A stretch of DNA of 64,000 bases, from contig OY987246.1 in assembly GCA_963920765.1 (NCBI GenBank), positions 6,016,501-6,080,500 on the forward strand. Reading direction: 5' to 3'. Positions 39,440-51,965 of the stretch are shown one piece after another. Made by a program: the position numbers and the translations under genes. The first letter of the stretch is position 1. The number at the start of each line of letters is the position of its first letter. Below the pieces are notes generated by a model. It did not search any database, was not told the origin of the DNA, and saw nothing but the letters and a program-made list of their open reading frames with translations. The stretch comes from Ulota crispa (Eukaryota > Streptophyta > Bryopsida > Orthotrichales > Orthotrichaceae).

Positions 39440-40170
39440 TAAATCATTACATTTTTATCAATGAGATGAAAGTTATGAAGAGTTTCTGTTTGTGGGTAGT
39501 TATGGATTGTGTACTCTAAATTAACTTTGAAGCCCTTTATTTTACTTGATTTAACCCCTAAATCCTTGAATACCTTTTTTTGGCAACATAGCAATTTTGG
39601 GCAGTTCACTACCAATGGAGTTTTTAGTTTTTGTCTTTGTAACTTTCACAAATGATGTGTCCTTGGAATAGCTTTAAGGTCCAACAATTTTCATAACTTT
39701 TGACTTCATGGTTCAAAAGTTATTGCATGATATGTAGTTTTCTTTGCTTGGCGGTCAGCCAAAAACTTCTTTGAAAATTATATTTTTTAAATTTTGTTTT
39801 TTGAAATTGGTTTTATAGATAAATATATAGTTGCGAAGCTTTGAATCATTCCATTTTGGTCAATGAGATGAAATTAATGAAGACATTCTGTTTGCAAGTA
39901 GTTATGGATTCTCTAGTCTAAAATGAACTATGAAGTTCATTAATTTTCTCAATTTTCAATATTTTAGAAGAAAAACAAAACCAAAAGATGTAGATTGTTT
40001 TTTACAACATTACAGCCATTGGGATTGGGGTTTTTCTTTTCAATAATTAAGTTCTTAACAACTTAGTGGTGTGAATCATTTTCTACTTCTTTTTACTTAT
40101 TATCCATTTTCCAAATGATTTGAAAAATTTCAAGTGTGTACCCAACTTGCTTTGAAGAACAAATCCAAAA
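39440..40170. repeat. Decayed repeat DNA related to TTAA elements and to 43125-43330
   Basis: Two internal direct copies of a phrase around CAATGAGATGAAAGTTATGA (near 39460 and 39860) match the arm of the TTAA hairpin family. 39975-40170 (GATGTAGATTGTTTTTTACA onward) recurs at about 43141. Confidence 0.55.
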
Positions 40171-40699
40171 AATCACAACCATTTTGGAATTTTTTCATAC
40201 AAATATGATTTTGGAAAGTGCAGATGCCCGGTGTCCTGATGGAGATGCCTCCATCATGTAGATATACGTTTAGTATCTAGTTTGGTTTGGATTTCAATAG
40301 GTGATATGATTTATCTTTAAAATAAATAAAACTGCTAAAAGAAATGGATTGGATTTGGAAAGCGGGAGAGGATAAGAGGATAAGAATCTTGAATGGAGGT
40401 TAACTACAAGTTAGAGGATGAGCTAACATGTACTACATGCACCTTGCTTTAAAAAGAAATGAAAAGTAAAGGAAAGTTTCTTTTTAGCAAGTGTAAGTTG
40501 AGTGTGAGTGTTAGTTAATTATCAGTGGAGAAAGCCAAACCTTCAAAGAAAGATAGCTCCTAGGTCATGTATCTTTTGTCTATGAAATTTTGAACGCTTG
40601 GGTATCATTGTGTTGTGTTTCCAAAAAATCTATGCTTGCTTGATTTAGAGTGAGCATTTAAAAGTTGTGCTTATTTGAGTGGGGAAAAGTCTACTGCCT
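40171..40699. other. Intergenic DNA, nothing recognised
   Basis: AT-rich, no supported gene. Confidence 0.3.
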
Positions 40700-41400
40700 C
40701 TCATGTGAAGAGGTGGAGATTTTGATCGACCATAGAAACCAGACAGTTTGTTAGTTTGTTATGAAATTTTGAGGAAGTAGAAATCATTATATAAGCTTTC
40801 TAGCAAATTATTGAACTTGAGATTTGGAATTTGGAAAAGAAGATATGGAGGAGCAAAGGCTGAAAGGTTACATGTCTTTGAAAAAAAGGAAGTCGCAATT
40901 TTGAAGAATCATAACTTCTGGTCATATTCATATTTTCTTTTGAAAATTTTGTTAGTGATACCTTGTTAAATTGTCTTTTTAAAATGTTATCAGTCATGTC
41001 ATTTGAATGTTTTCTAGAGATTTGTGTTGATTTGAAGTTGAAAAGTATGCTGTATTTTTATAAAAGAGAGGTTGCAACTTTGATGAGCCATAACTTTTGG
41101 GTTGTTTGGAATTTTTTTTTGAATTTTTTTATGGATGATAGCTCATTAAATTAGTTTTTTAGATTGTTATCACTCAAGTCATTTGGAAGATTTTGAGGGA
41201 GTTATAGTCTGTAGAAGTTGAGAGGTTAGATGTCTTTTTCAGTTTACATATCCAAACTTTGATTGGCTATAACTTTTGAACAAAGTTTTATTTTTTAATG
41301 AATGTTTTACATGTTGTACCTAATAGTGTTAGTTTTCCGAATTGTTATCACACTTTTGTTTTGAAGCCATAACACAAAAATTATAAAGCTTCAAAAGGAG
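40700..41400. repeat. Degenerate tandem array, about 180-bp period, four units
   Basis: Units are marked by variants of GTTGCAACTTTGATGAGCCA then TAACTTTTGG at about 40710, 40892, 41069 and 41249, giving spacings of about 182, 177 and 180. A second shared block, TTGTTATCACTCAAGTCATT, recurs in the later units. Divergence is high. Confidence 0.6.
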
Positions 41401-41548
41401 AGTGGTTGGTTTGCCTAAGAAAGAGAGGAACTCCACTTTTTTTTTTCTTTCAATTTTAGATAGTAGTATAGTTTGAAGTGAGAATTTAGAAATTTGGTAG
41501 ATTTGAGATTTGGTAGATTTGAATGCTTGAGAGACTTAGAAGCAATAG

Positions 41549-41735
41549 ACTGCGCCCATTCTAGAGACAACATTGTCTCTAAAACTTTCATCTAGACTTT
41601 GAAATAGGCAACTGTGTCCATTCTAGAGAGAATTTATTTTCTAGAATTTCCATCTACAGTTTATAAAAGACAAATGTGCTTATTTTAGAGAGAACATTGT
41701 CTCTAGAAATTTCCAACTACACTAAGTCGCAGCCA
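41549..41735. repeat. Three tandem copies of a 62-bp unit
   Basis: ACTGCGCCCATTCTAGAGAC, ACTGTGTCCATTCTAGAGAG and AAATGTGCTTATTTTAGAGA start successive units at 62-bp spacing. Each is followed by a (C)ATTGTCTCTA-type stretch and TTTCCATCTA-type sequence. Confidence 0.75.
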
Positions 41736-42540
41736 AATATCCCGCGTATTCTCAAAGCGCGCTCCTTTCAACCTGATACAAGATTTTTGCAAAGACAAAA
41801 AATGGCTTTTTGTGAATTCAAACTCAAATATCTAATAAACTACATAGTGAAAACTCTTGATTTTTTTTCCACATCTTTTGATACTAGTGTAGTACAAGAT
41901 CTTACGGTTACATTTGTCAAAAAAATAATTCTTCTAAAATTTGGTATTTGTACTAGACATGGCAATTTTGGAACAATTTTTTGGGATGGTCTCTAGCCTA
42001 TGTTTTACAAACCACGTGATTTAAAAGATAGGATCTATTCAATTCAAAGAAAAAAATATATGATATGTAGAGCTGCTATAGGGTTTGTAGAACACTATAT
42101 ATTTTATTATATATAAATTAGGGTATGTAAAAACATTAGGTAGTAGGATTTCTTTTAATAAATTAGCCTTCACAAATAGGTGCTATGAATTTTTTAGTAT
42201 TGTTGTGTTGCTCTTCATGTTAAATTGTTTTAAATACATGCCATAGAATTGAAAAACACTAAAATTTTGTTAACATAAATTTTTACTTGGACAATAGCCC
42301 TCTAATTTGTATGCTTGTTATTGATTTTATGGTGAATACCATGCGTGTACATGTAATAGAAAGAAAGGTTTTTTTTAATGATTAATGGAAATAGGATAAA
42401 ACTGGACAAACAACATTTATACATAAAATAGCCCCATTTAAAAACCAAATGAATGAATTTATAAAAACATATGGAGTAGCAAAAATATAACCCGCGTAGC
42501 TTTTTATATAAGAACTAGTATACTACCCGTCGTACCAACA
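41736..42540. other. AT-rich intergenic DNA, nothing recognised
   Basis: No supported gene or clear repeat. Confidence 0.35.
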
Positions 42541-42544
42541 TGTT

Positions 42545-42718
42545 TATACCCCCCACCCCCTATCCCCATGCTCCTCGATCTTTGTGTACCCATATCCTCG
42601 TGCCCCCTTATCCCTATGCCCCTTTATCCCCATGTCCTCTATCCCCGTGCCCCTTTATCCCCGTGTCCTCTATCCCCGTGCCCCTTTATCCCTGTGTCCT
42701 CCTATCCCCATGCCTTCT
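42545..42718. repeat. CCCC(T)TATCCCCRTG minisatellite
   Basis: Imperfect units such as CCCCTTTATCCCCGTG and CCTCTATCCCCGTG repeat about ten times. The strand is strongly C-rich, and all three forward frames are open because of the repeat, giving spurious proline-rich peptides. Confidence 0.9.
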
Positions 42719-42736
42719 TTTGGCCGAGAGAAAGTT

Positions 42737-42794
42737 GTGGTGCAACTGCTAGTGACGGTGCAACTGCTAGTGACGGTGCAACTGCCAGTGACTT
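42737..42794. repeat. Three tandem copies of an 18-bp unit
   Basis: GTGCAACTGCTAGTGACG repeats three times (last copy one substitution), 20 bp after the C-rich minisatellite. Confidence 0.9.
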
Positions 42795-43124
42795 GTTTTT
42801 AACGTCTAGTGAAGCACATAAAAGAGAGTCATAGGTGATTTTACTTTATCCATTTATACCTTTTCGATCCTAGTCATGCCCAAACCAAACTTAAGCCTAA
42901 CCCTAATTGATTGAACACTATTATATGATAGGTTCTAATTGACTGAACGCTATTCTTTTATTAATATAGATACAATCATATTAAAACCCATATTTTAGAT
43001 AAATAAGCCTACATCAAATACCCACTTAACTTACGTGTATACCATAAAATTACAAAGAGTGATCTCCCCAAGAACGGTTTTGATGAAAATTTGAGCTTAG
43101 TGCTGTAGGGGTTAAGGTATCTTG

Positions 43125-43330
43125 GAAAAAAAATGCCAAAGGATGTAGATTGTTTATTACAACTCTACAATTGTTGGGATTGGCATTTTTCATTTCCATT
43201 ATTAAATTCTCAATAATTTAGTGTTTTAAAAAGTTCTCTATTTCTTTTTACTTACTATTTTTTTCCCATGTGTTGTTCAATTCCAGATGATTTGAAACTT
43301 TTTTGACATGTACCCTACTTAGGTGGATTA
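43125..43330. repeat. Second copy of the repeat at 39960-40170
   Basis: Shares GATGTAGATTGTTT, TACAAC, TTGGGATTGG and CTATTTCTTTTTACTTA blocks with 39975-40170. An orphan GTAGGGGTTAAGG (TTAA at 43112) precedes it, probably a CCC/TTAA element end. Confidence 0.55.
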
Positions 43331-45948
43331 AGGAATCTAGAGAAGCATCACCCACACAACCTTTTTTCCTTAAGAATTTTACCTTCAAAAGGGTAGCTAC
43401 CCAATTTTTTAGAAAAAATGATTTTGTATATTCAAAATGTTCTACCTTCCAATCAATGTTGTACAAATTTATGAAAAAATTTCTACATCTTCCAAAGCTA
43501 GTCTAACATAAGATCCTATGATTACATATGCATAAAAATGGTTTTTGTTTTTAGATTTGATCGATGCTCTTAAAATGACAGTTTTGGAGAGTTGTTGGTG
43601 AAAACCCACAACTCGGTCCTTGAGGGGTTCATACCGAACAAATGAGGGCACTAGCATTGAAGTAAGACTTCTTGATTGGGGACCTTGAACCACCTTCTAA
43701 GTACCTATTTTCAATCATTTTTTTGTTGTAGAATGAGGGGGACTTGGGACGGACTTAGGACATGGTACAAAACGCCCCTTACATTGCTAAACCTCAAATT
43801 AATCGACTGCTATTGCTGTCAGTTTGAAGAAGCTGATACTTGGTACTCCTTCTCGTAAAGTCAATATCCCCATCAATCCCCAAAGCAATGCCCAGTTGCC
43901 CACCAGGGGTCCACCTTGAGAATGACCCCCAAGCCACCCAAGGACGGTCCCATCCCATGATCAATGCTCACATATGGGCCGGCGTGAACTGACCAGTGCA
44001 AATATTTCTGGCTAAATTTAGCAAAAAAATCACCTTAAATTTTATTGTGCTAAAAGTGTATTGTAAAAAAATCAAAAAATAATCAAAAAGATGTAAATCT
44101 ATTTGTGAGATGAGGTGCAATATGAAAAGTGTCCTAGTAGCTAATGAGATCTTAGATCCAAACACCTTAAGTAGTTAGGAATCATCACATTTGATTTCCC
44201 CCCACTTTGCATGCAAGTTAGAAGTTGGGTGCCACTTCGTCCTTGGTAGGATCAAAAGGGTAAAATATGGGTATCCATTTTGGTAACTCTTGATAGCAAT
44301 TGCAATTTTCAACTTCATCAGAATTGTAACTTCATTGGACCTTGTTGCTTGATGAGTTTTTGCCCTATTTGTTTTGCAAAAGTAAGGGAATTGCACATTT
44401 GGCATCATATCATTTGTATACACAAACATTGGGGATGTGAGATGAAATTGACCCTTGGAGAATTACTAATGTTAGAAGATATCATTTGCATGATAAATTT
44501 ACACTTGCTTCCATTTTTGTTGTATTGCCATTGTTGAGCTATGTATCTTTAATTTACATTGTTAGTTTACACTTTGCAAATGTCCAATTTCAACATGATA
44601 ACTAAAAAATAAAACAAATATGGAAAATTGAATTTAGACATCACCAATTCACATAATTGGAGAATATATTAAAAAAAAACTTGATAGTTGCCATTTATAT
44701 CTCAATAAGTTACAAGACATGTAGTTGAAAATTTCTAACCAAGGAAAAAATCTAGCCAAAGTACTAAACAAAAAATCAAACTATTGCAGCTTACCCTTTA
44801 CAAAATACAAGATAGGTAGCAATTTTTTTGACCTACAATCCACAATTTTAACAAGTGGAGCTAAAAATGAAAAATGAATTTAAGAGCCCTGGAACTGACC
44901 TCCACACATGAATGAATGGGGCCGAATGGGTCGGTCTGCTATACTGTACGTTCATTACTGTGGGTCCAGGATGAAAAGGCTCAGCTTTTTTACAAACGAG
45001 GGTGAAAGTAAATAGTTACATGTTACTATTTCAGGGTGGTCAATTTTAGTCCCTTCCGGAATTCCAAATTAAACCAGGATCTCTAAATAATTTTTTTTTT
45101 ATTTTAAGTAAATTGAACTTGCCAAATTTAATCTCCTAGTAAGGTAGACATTACCCATTCCTGAGCGGCATTCGATTTTGCACCCTATTTTTGAGGTGTT
45201 CACAATCCACTCTTGAATTCAAAATGGAGCACTGAACACTACTTGCACAAGCAAATCTTATCACATGTCAGTTGCTAGTTTGGTTTTAGAGGGTTGGGAT
45301 TGGGACCATCAAGTGCCGTTATAGAAACACACCCAAATAATTTCAAAGTTAGTCAAGAGTTGCTTTTAGGGACCCTATGAGCTGCAACTTTGCCCTTTAA
45401 TACAAAATATTCCTGCAATATTTTCTTCCGCAAAAATGACGTTCCATGATAGCTTGTTGAAAGGCTAACACTACAAAAAAGAATCTTGAATTTTTCAAAA
45501 CCTTGAGGTATCCCAAACCCTTAGACGATCAAGTATAGGTCTGTGTACCTTAGTAAGTTTTCAAACTCTTCCATTCCAACATATGAGAGAAGGGAGAGTT
45601 TTCACCATGATCCCACAAACTTACAAAGTAATAGACCAAGCCCTTGGTCCCGTTCATCCATGTGGGTGGCAACGAGAGTCAGGGTGAATTGGCGTCCTCA
45701 TTATCCCTGGCGTAGATGAATGGAGCTAAGAGCTCAATCAAGTACTTTATGAGATTGTGGGGCTAGGGTGAAAAGTTTTACTTTTACACATTTTAAGTTT
45801 TTTGATATTTTGGAAGTTAATCATTAGGAGATTGAATTTTGAAATTTTGAATTCATATTTGGATGCAAAAACCTTGACCAAGTGTAGAACCTTAGAGAAG
45901 GATACATTAAATAATGACAAAATAGAGTACAAATTATTACTTTTGCCC
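43331..45948. other. Intergenic DNA, nothing recognised with confidence
   Basis: A phrase AATAGACCAAGCCCTTGGTC then CCGTTCATCC near 45632 also occurs, reversed and diverged, at about 34545 next to a TTAA-group element. GGTCCTTGAGGGG near 43615 resembles a CCC/TTAA end without a partner. Confidence 0.35.
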
Positions 45949-45952
45949 TTAA

Positions 45953-46178
45953 CCCCTAAAGGACACAGCGTGCCGCTGCGACCAGTAGAATACGAGGTGA
46001 TTTTCTTGTATTTGGAATAGATTCACACCTTTACTGCATTTGAGATCAACAAAGAAGTTGGAGAATAGATCAAAGCGGTTCTAGTGATCTATTTGAGATC
46101 CCAAATTCAAACTTCTTACTGGTAGCAAATACCAATTATATGGCAGCGTATATACTATACCCTATGGTCCTTTAAGTG
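45953..46178. mobile_element. CCC/TTAA MITE
   Basis: TTAA CCCCTAAAGGACACAG at the left, ATGGTCCTTTAAGTG TTAA at the right. Confidence 0.75.
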
Positions 46179-46182
46179 TTAA

Positions 46183-47127
46183 TGAAGTATTACATAGCTT
46201 TTCCACCATAGCCCAAAGACATGAATGTGCAGGATACAAGGCCTAGAGGCCCCATTCATCCAGACAGGGGCAATGAGGGGGTCAGTTCACCCCAGCCCAT
46301 TCCCTAGGGCTGATGTAGTCCAAAATTCAGTGGGCCTTGGAGAGTAATGCTGAGGGCAATACCTATCACATACCAAAAGGGAAATAGAGAATAACATGAT
46401 ACTGTATATCTTCAAGCACTCCTCAAGTGCATTTGGAAAAGATTATCGTACAAAAAGACATATACTCAATGTACGTTAAAGTTAGAGAAAAAAAATGATA
46501 CAACTTGAGAATACCACTTGTGGTAGAGAGAGTTCCCTACAAGACAACAATATCTATAACTTCATTTTAAAGAATGAACCATTCCATTAATTCAAGGTGT
46601 GGTTAGCAACACTTACCATACTAAAAGAAATCATTAAAAAGATCCTAAATGAGCAACATTATTCATCCGCACTGCAAAAAAAAACAAAAAAAACAAAAAG
46701 TCATAATTCATTTGACGGTACGTATCATACAAAAGAGTCGTACCAAAATGAGTTTTTGCTTCAAAGACCAAATGAATCTAAATCCTAAATCTATCACAAG
46801 GATAATTACAAATAACAATAAAAAGAAATCTAAAAAGAAAATTTGGATTCAGCAATGAGTATAGAGTAAAAATAGCATGCCTACACGCCTATTAGAACAT
46901 TTGCAAATAGCAACGCAATAGGTTTTTTTAAATCAGAAAGAAAAAAACAATCCAAAGCACAAAGTCACATTTGAAAAAACATCAAACTGTATGATCAATG
47001 TGGAATTGAACTTGCATTTTCACTTTTTACACAAAATTACAACTCTAGTAAGAAACTGAAAACCTCAAAACATCTCATCTCTCCTCAATCTCATACGTCC
47101 AAATTTCAAACATTGAACTAAAATCTA
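46183..47127. other. AT-rich intergenic DNA, nothing recognised
   Basis: No supported gene. The overlapping short open frames near 46600-46860 are lysine/asparagine-rich AT-composition artefacts. Confidence 0.35.
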
Positions 47128-47135
47128 TTTATAAA

Positions 47136-47537
47136 GGGAATTGATATGTGCACACTGGGGTTGGTATTTGCACACCCCTAGGGTAAGTTTTAGATTTCTA
47201 CCATCATAAAGTTGAATTTGAGAGTTTTGAATTTAGATTTGGACTTAAAGACCATGATTTTATCTAGAATCATTAAAAAAGTTGCAATTCAACAACACCC
47301 AATGAAAAGATTTAATTATGGGAAAAAGTGTTATTTTCACTTTTGCTTGTAAAAGAAGATAAACTTTTTCATTGGGTGTCTTTGAATTGCAGCTTTTTAT
47401 GATTCTAGACTAAAACTTGATCTCTAAATCCAAATTTGAATTCAAGATTCTCAAATTCAGCTTTATGATGGTAGAAATCTAAAATTTCTCTTGGGGGGTG
47501 TGCAAATATCAACCCCGGTGTGCATATATCAATTCCC
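47136..47537. mobile_element. Foldback MITE with GGGAATTGATATGTGCACAC ends
   Basis: Left GGGAATTGATATGTGCACAC and right end its close complement. Arms of about 180 bp include a GATTTCTACCATCATAAAG stretch and its complement. Flanks TTTATAAA (47128-47135) and TTTATAAG (47538-47545) suggest an 8-bp TSD with one change. Confidence 0.85.
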
Positions 47538-47751
47538 TTTATAAGTCCCAAACCCTAAACTGTTAAAAGTTGTGAATTACATCTGAATTTTACTGCAATC
47601 AGAATTGCAGAATTAATAGAAAGAAAGACAAAAGCACAAACTAGCATGTACTTTGTGAAGTGAAAATGCAAATGACATGCAGAAAATGTTAAGTCTAACA
47701 CAGTATTTCTACAACAAATGCACAAATGAAGCAGACATGTACCTTGATGGA

Positions 47752-47835
47752 CCGTGAGCTTCGACTACGGGGAAGGAAAGATGCGCTAAGAAAAAACCGC
47801 GGCGAGCTTTGAAGAATACGGTTCTAAACAGGAGA
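47752..47835 (-). other. Isolated GC-rich exon-like stretch
   Basis: On the minus strand, an open GC-rich stretch ends at a donor-like AAG|gtacat. No start codon, partner exon or family was found. Confidence 0.2.
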
Positions 47836-48752
47836 GTAAGTTAACCCTTTAGAGACCACCGAACCATATTTTGGTTCGGGAGAGTAGTTTTTGGTCTATA
47901 CAGTAAAATCGTCCAATAATTTGGAAATTGTTCTTGAAGAACGCTTGTGGTCATAAGAATTTTGCATCCAACTCAAAAAAACAACAATGGAATCGGATAT
48001 GGGAGTTGATAAATAATAGTGTTTATACATCATGGCCTCAAAATACATATCCAACTTTGGTAAAAAATGGATCAAAGCAACAACACAATATATTGAACAT
48101 CCAAGAAGAATGCCACATTTCAATTGTGCAATCTTAAAAAACTTCAAATTGCTTAAGGAATACGCTTGTATTGTTTCTCTATATGGTAGTAGTATAATTG
48201 TACTATTTGAGAATCCATTGATATGATGCTATCATTTTATTTAAAAAAAAAATCATACTACATTTAAGGCCAATTCTTGATTGCTTTCAACGATCAGATT
48301 TTCCATAACCATTATCAAATTTCTCGTAGAACCATTTTAGGGTAGCAAAGAAAATGGGATTTTTGACCCTTTTTGTCCACTTAGCTACACCTTGTGATTA
48401 CTGTTTTTGTCTATTTTGTGTGAAACTAATCTTGTTGGAAAGGTGGGAAACCCTACTTTCTAGAAATGTAAGGCTCTTCTCAATCAAAGCTTGCATGAAG
48501 TGTTAACATTCAAAACCACACAAGCATGAAAAATTAGAGATTTTCCATATACGGCTCACTCAATCATTATAATGTTTCACCTCCAAGGGTAGATCTAGCT
48601 GAAATTTTGAGACATTACAACAAACAAGGTGTCCTTCACATTTGTATGGTTGGATTATTCAAATTGGATCCATATTTGTTCCAAACGCACATCTAGTTTT
48701 ATTGCCCCTATTTCTAATGGATTTTGGAAAAATGTGTGTGATCTTTAAAGGA
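47836..48752. other. AT-rich intergenic DNA, nothing recognised
   Basis: No supported gene. GGATTAACCCTT at its end begins the next element. Confidence 0.3.
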
Positions 48753-48756
48753 TTAA

Positions 48757-49118
48757 CCCTTGAAACGCCGGGCTGGTCACCGTGACCAGCCTAGCTAGAG
48801 TTCTCTCACTATAGAGAGCAAGTGCCCACCCTATCAAATTGTTTCTTGAAGTTGCAAAAGTCAATAGTGCATGGTGCCTTCATGAAAATTGCAAAAAAAG
48901 TAGCATGGGACCTAACACTGTGTCTTTGAATCTTCTCACAATTTTGATCATATAAAAATACAAGTGTATTTTGTGAGGTTGTTTTTTACCATTCATAGTG
49001 GCCCATGTGTGTATGATCACTTTCAAGAAGAAACTAGACAAAAATAGCTTTTTTAATGTTCTACACGGTGTTTTTTTGAGGCCAGCGGACAAAAAACGTC
49101 CACCTCGGCATTTAAGGG
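48757..49118. mobile_element. CCC/TTAA MITE, AAAGTCAATAGTGCA subfamily, copy 2
   Basis: TTAA CCCTTGAAACGCCGGGCTGG at the left, CTCGGCATTTAAGGG TTAA at the right. The open frames 48880-49236 (minus) and 48998-49324 (plus) overlap it and are not genes. GGTCACCGTGACC forms a short palindrome near the left end. Confidence 0.85.
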
Positions 49119-49650
49119 TTAATGTGAAGATTGTGATGAAAAGTGTTGCAGAGAGTTGCAAGAAAAGACGGGAGGAGATGAGAGTCATAGGAGCAGTTGA
49201 AGGTTGCGCAGGAGTGGGAGTTATAGGAGTACTCACTGTTCAATTTTCACATTCTCAATCTTCACATAAAATTGATGTGCAGTTCTATCCACAACTAGTA
49301 CAAGCGGTTTTCCGTGAAAATTGATAATTTTTTTTTATTGTTGCCTAGGCGTGAAGAAATGGCATAAGGATATTTTTTGCTTGAAAACTATTACCATGGT
49401 CCACATGTTTACCAGCTCGCAAATTGCTTTTCACCCTTGCTGTTTTTGCTCCTCCAATTGAAGACTGTGTTGCCTTCCTCTAAGTAAAACATTCTCCATT
49501 CTTCATTCTTCATTTTCCATCATTCACAAAAGAGGTATCAGACCTCATTCCATGAAGAAGCCGAGGAAGAAGCACTTCCATTGGCTCCTACATTCACTCA
49601 ACCATTTCTCAATCTTCACTAAAATCTCAATCTCAGACCAACCGTGATTA

Positions 49651-50467
49651 AGGTAGGAGCACCTTAAATGGACACATTTGTTAAATCAATTCAAGAAAAA
49701 GGTGCACTAGGATTTTGAATACAAATTTCTGTTAGGAAATGGGCAGAGATGGGTAGAAAATTGTCCTCATATTATTTTGCAGTTTTATGAATAAAATATG
49801 AAAATTTGAAGACGAGCTGTAGATACACCTATTGTGGACACTAGACCTGTTGTAAATCAATCATGAACCTTGGAAAAACAAACACAGAGAAAACCAAATG
49901 AGTGAACATGAGAGTCCAAGAATAGATCACTTTAATGCCTAAAATTGTTGTTGTGACCACTCATACCCATGGTTGGTGTCCCATTTGCCCAATTGCTGGA
50001 TCTCATACCTCTGGTTTGTGTCTCATTTACCCAACTACTGGGTCTTATACAACCTATTTTATAGGTGTCCGTGAACAAATCATGTCCATTTAACCCTTAA
50101 AGGACTGACCCTGAACCCATGGCCACCTGGGTCTGAGAGTGCACTGTTCATGGGCAGTGAACAGCCTGTGGCATGTGTCGAAGAGATATAATATTCTCCT
50201 CAAAAAAAGGAAAAGTCAATAGTGTATCCTGCCCTCTCAAAAAGGGCAGCAGGGACCTTGTACATCTCTTTACAAATTGGTGTTTAAAAAAATATGGAAG
50301 CATGGAAAGTAGCTATTTTTGGCATTCACAGATGTGACACATCTCTGTGACCACTTTCAAGAAAAAAATTGAAAAAAGAAACTTTTTCCATCCTTGCGAT
50401 ATGTTTTCGGCACTGAAAGGACGATTTTTGTCCTCTTGGACGGTTAGGGGTTAAGGTGCTCCTACCT
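49651..50467. mobile_element. AGGTAG/TA element carrying a nested TTAA element
   Basis: AGGTAGGAGCACCTTAA after TA, right end GGTGCTCCTACCT before TA. Without the insert at 50094-50450 it is about 456 bp. The insert lies close to the right end. Confidence 0.85.
50094..50450. mobile_element. CCC/TTAA MITE, AAAGTCAATAGTGCA subfamily, copy 3, nested
   Basis: TTAA CCCTTAAAGGACTGACCC at the left, TTGGACGGTTAGGGG TTAA at the right, wholly inside the AGGTAG element at 49651. Confidence 0.9.
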
Positions 50468-50499
50468 TACCCCTAATGTTATGGAGCAGTCTGGGAATG

Positions 50500-50670
50500 G
50501 CAACGGAGCGGGGTCAAGGAGCGCACGGCTATAGTTCGGAAGGACGACGAGCGAGGAAAGGACGTCGGGCCATGGAGGACGACGACGAACGCAGGGGGAC
50601 GACGGTTGGGTAAGGCTAGCAGGACGATTAGTTGACGGGGGGGAGGACGGGCGGACTTTCGTCGGTACTA
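50500..50670. other. GC-rich GGACGAC-rich island
   Basis: About 170 bp of G-rich sequence with repeated GGACGAC and CGACGACG phrases inside AT-rich DNA, directly next to the right end of the AGGTAG element. No convincing open frame. Confidence 0.5.
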
Positions 50671-50839
50671 AGCCTTAGGTAGCCGATTTTGGCAAATCAA
50701 ATCAAAAGAAATTCGAAATTTGGAAAGTCAACAAACAAAAAAGAAGACAAAAAATAAAACAAAGATAACATTTTGGTAAAGCACAAAAAATTCTGTCGTG
50801 AAAGACATAACATTTTTTTGGTCAAAAAAAAGTCATATA

Positions 50840-51416
50840 CTCTCTCTGTTCCTCTAAAAACGTCTAAAAAGTTTCCTTGTGAAGGATTAACTGTCTTTTT
50901 AGTCTTTGTTTTAGTGACACGTGCATTCTAGAATCAATATATCATCTACCTAATGTAAGCAAAATCCCCAATTTTATGTAGTTGTTTAGGCACCCAAATT
51001 TCATGCATAAATTACCATATTTATGCATAGTTCGTGAATGCTACTAGTTCCTCATTATATTAGTCTTTGTGCTAGTGACACATGCATTTTAGAAACAATA
51101 TACCGTCTACCAAATGTATGCAAAATCTTTAGCTTTGATGTTGTCATTTGGGCACATTCAATGCAAAGAGATACCATATTTGTGCATGATACCAACTCCT
51201 CATTATTGATGATTTAAAGATTAGTAGCAACAATGGTACCTCATATGGACAAGGCCAAGCTTGCTAAGAGAGGAATGCCCTCTAATAGCTTAACTTGTCC
51301 CCATGAGATCATTGAACATGACAAACGCTTTCTCAGCGTTTGAAATCAGCAAAAGGGAGCTTTTTAGTGATATAAGAAATTTGTCTAATTTGGACTTTTT
51401 AAAGGGACAAGGGGAG
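50840..51416. mobile_element. Stowaway-like MITE (copy 2, reversed)
   Basis: CTCTCTCTGTTCC after TA and GGGACAAGGGGAG before TA. Its complement aligns with 5848-6429, including the internal duplicated phrase around TAGAATCAATATA. Confidence 0.8.
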
Positions 51417-51965
51417 TAGTTATCAACTTTGAATGTCAACAAATAAAAAATTGGCATATGGTAACTCCAATTTACTTTTGTAACTATTTATCCCAAGACC
51501 TTTATGCTTAAAGTTACAAAGGGTTTTTACTTATTGAAGGGAGTTATGAAAATCTCATATGATTGTTAGGCCTTTGTTGCTTTATGTTATTTTGCATTCT
51601 GCGTTTGGCAAAGCACAAACAACATGCACATAATGATGACATTCAAAAAATCACAAAAAAAAATCAAGCGTTGACTTTTGGCAAATCATAGAAACTAATT
51701 AAACATTGACATAATAAATAGTATGAAGAGTGTTGTATTCTATATGACTTAACTCTAAGGGTGATCTGCTACTCTTTTCTTCATATAAGCTTATGCTTTG
51801 AAGAACTAAGAAGCTGAAACATACAAATTAATGTTGACGTGGATTGGATCATGAAAACGTATAATGTTTTAGAAATGAGGTGGTAAATCTTGTTTGCAAG
51901 ATTTGTAAGTAGAAAATGGATTGAGCATATTTTGGTAATTGATTGGCTTCTAGAATATTGTTTAA

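Noticed and set aside
42540-42834. Proline-rich open frames
   Set aside because: All three frames are open only because of the C-rich minisatellite.
48880-49324. Two overlapping frames of 118 and 108 codons on opposite strands
   Set aside because: They straddle the TTAA MITE at 48757-49118. No family signal, and the positions are explained by the repeat.
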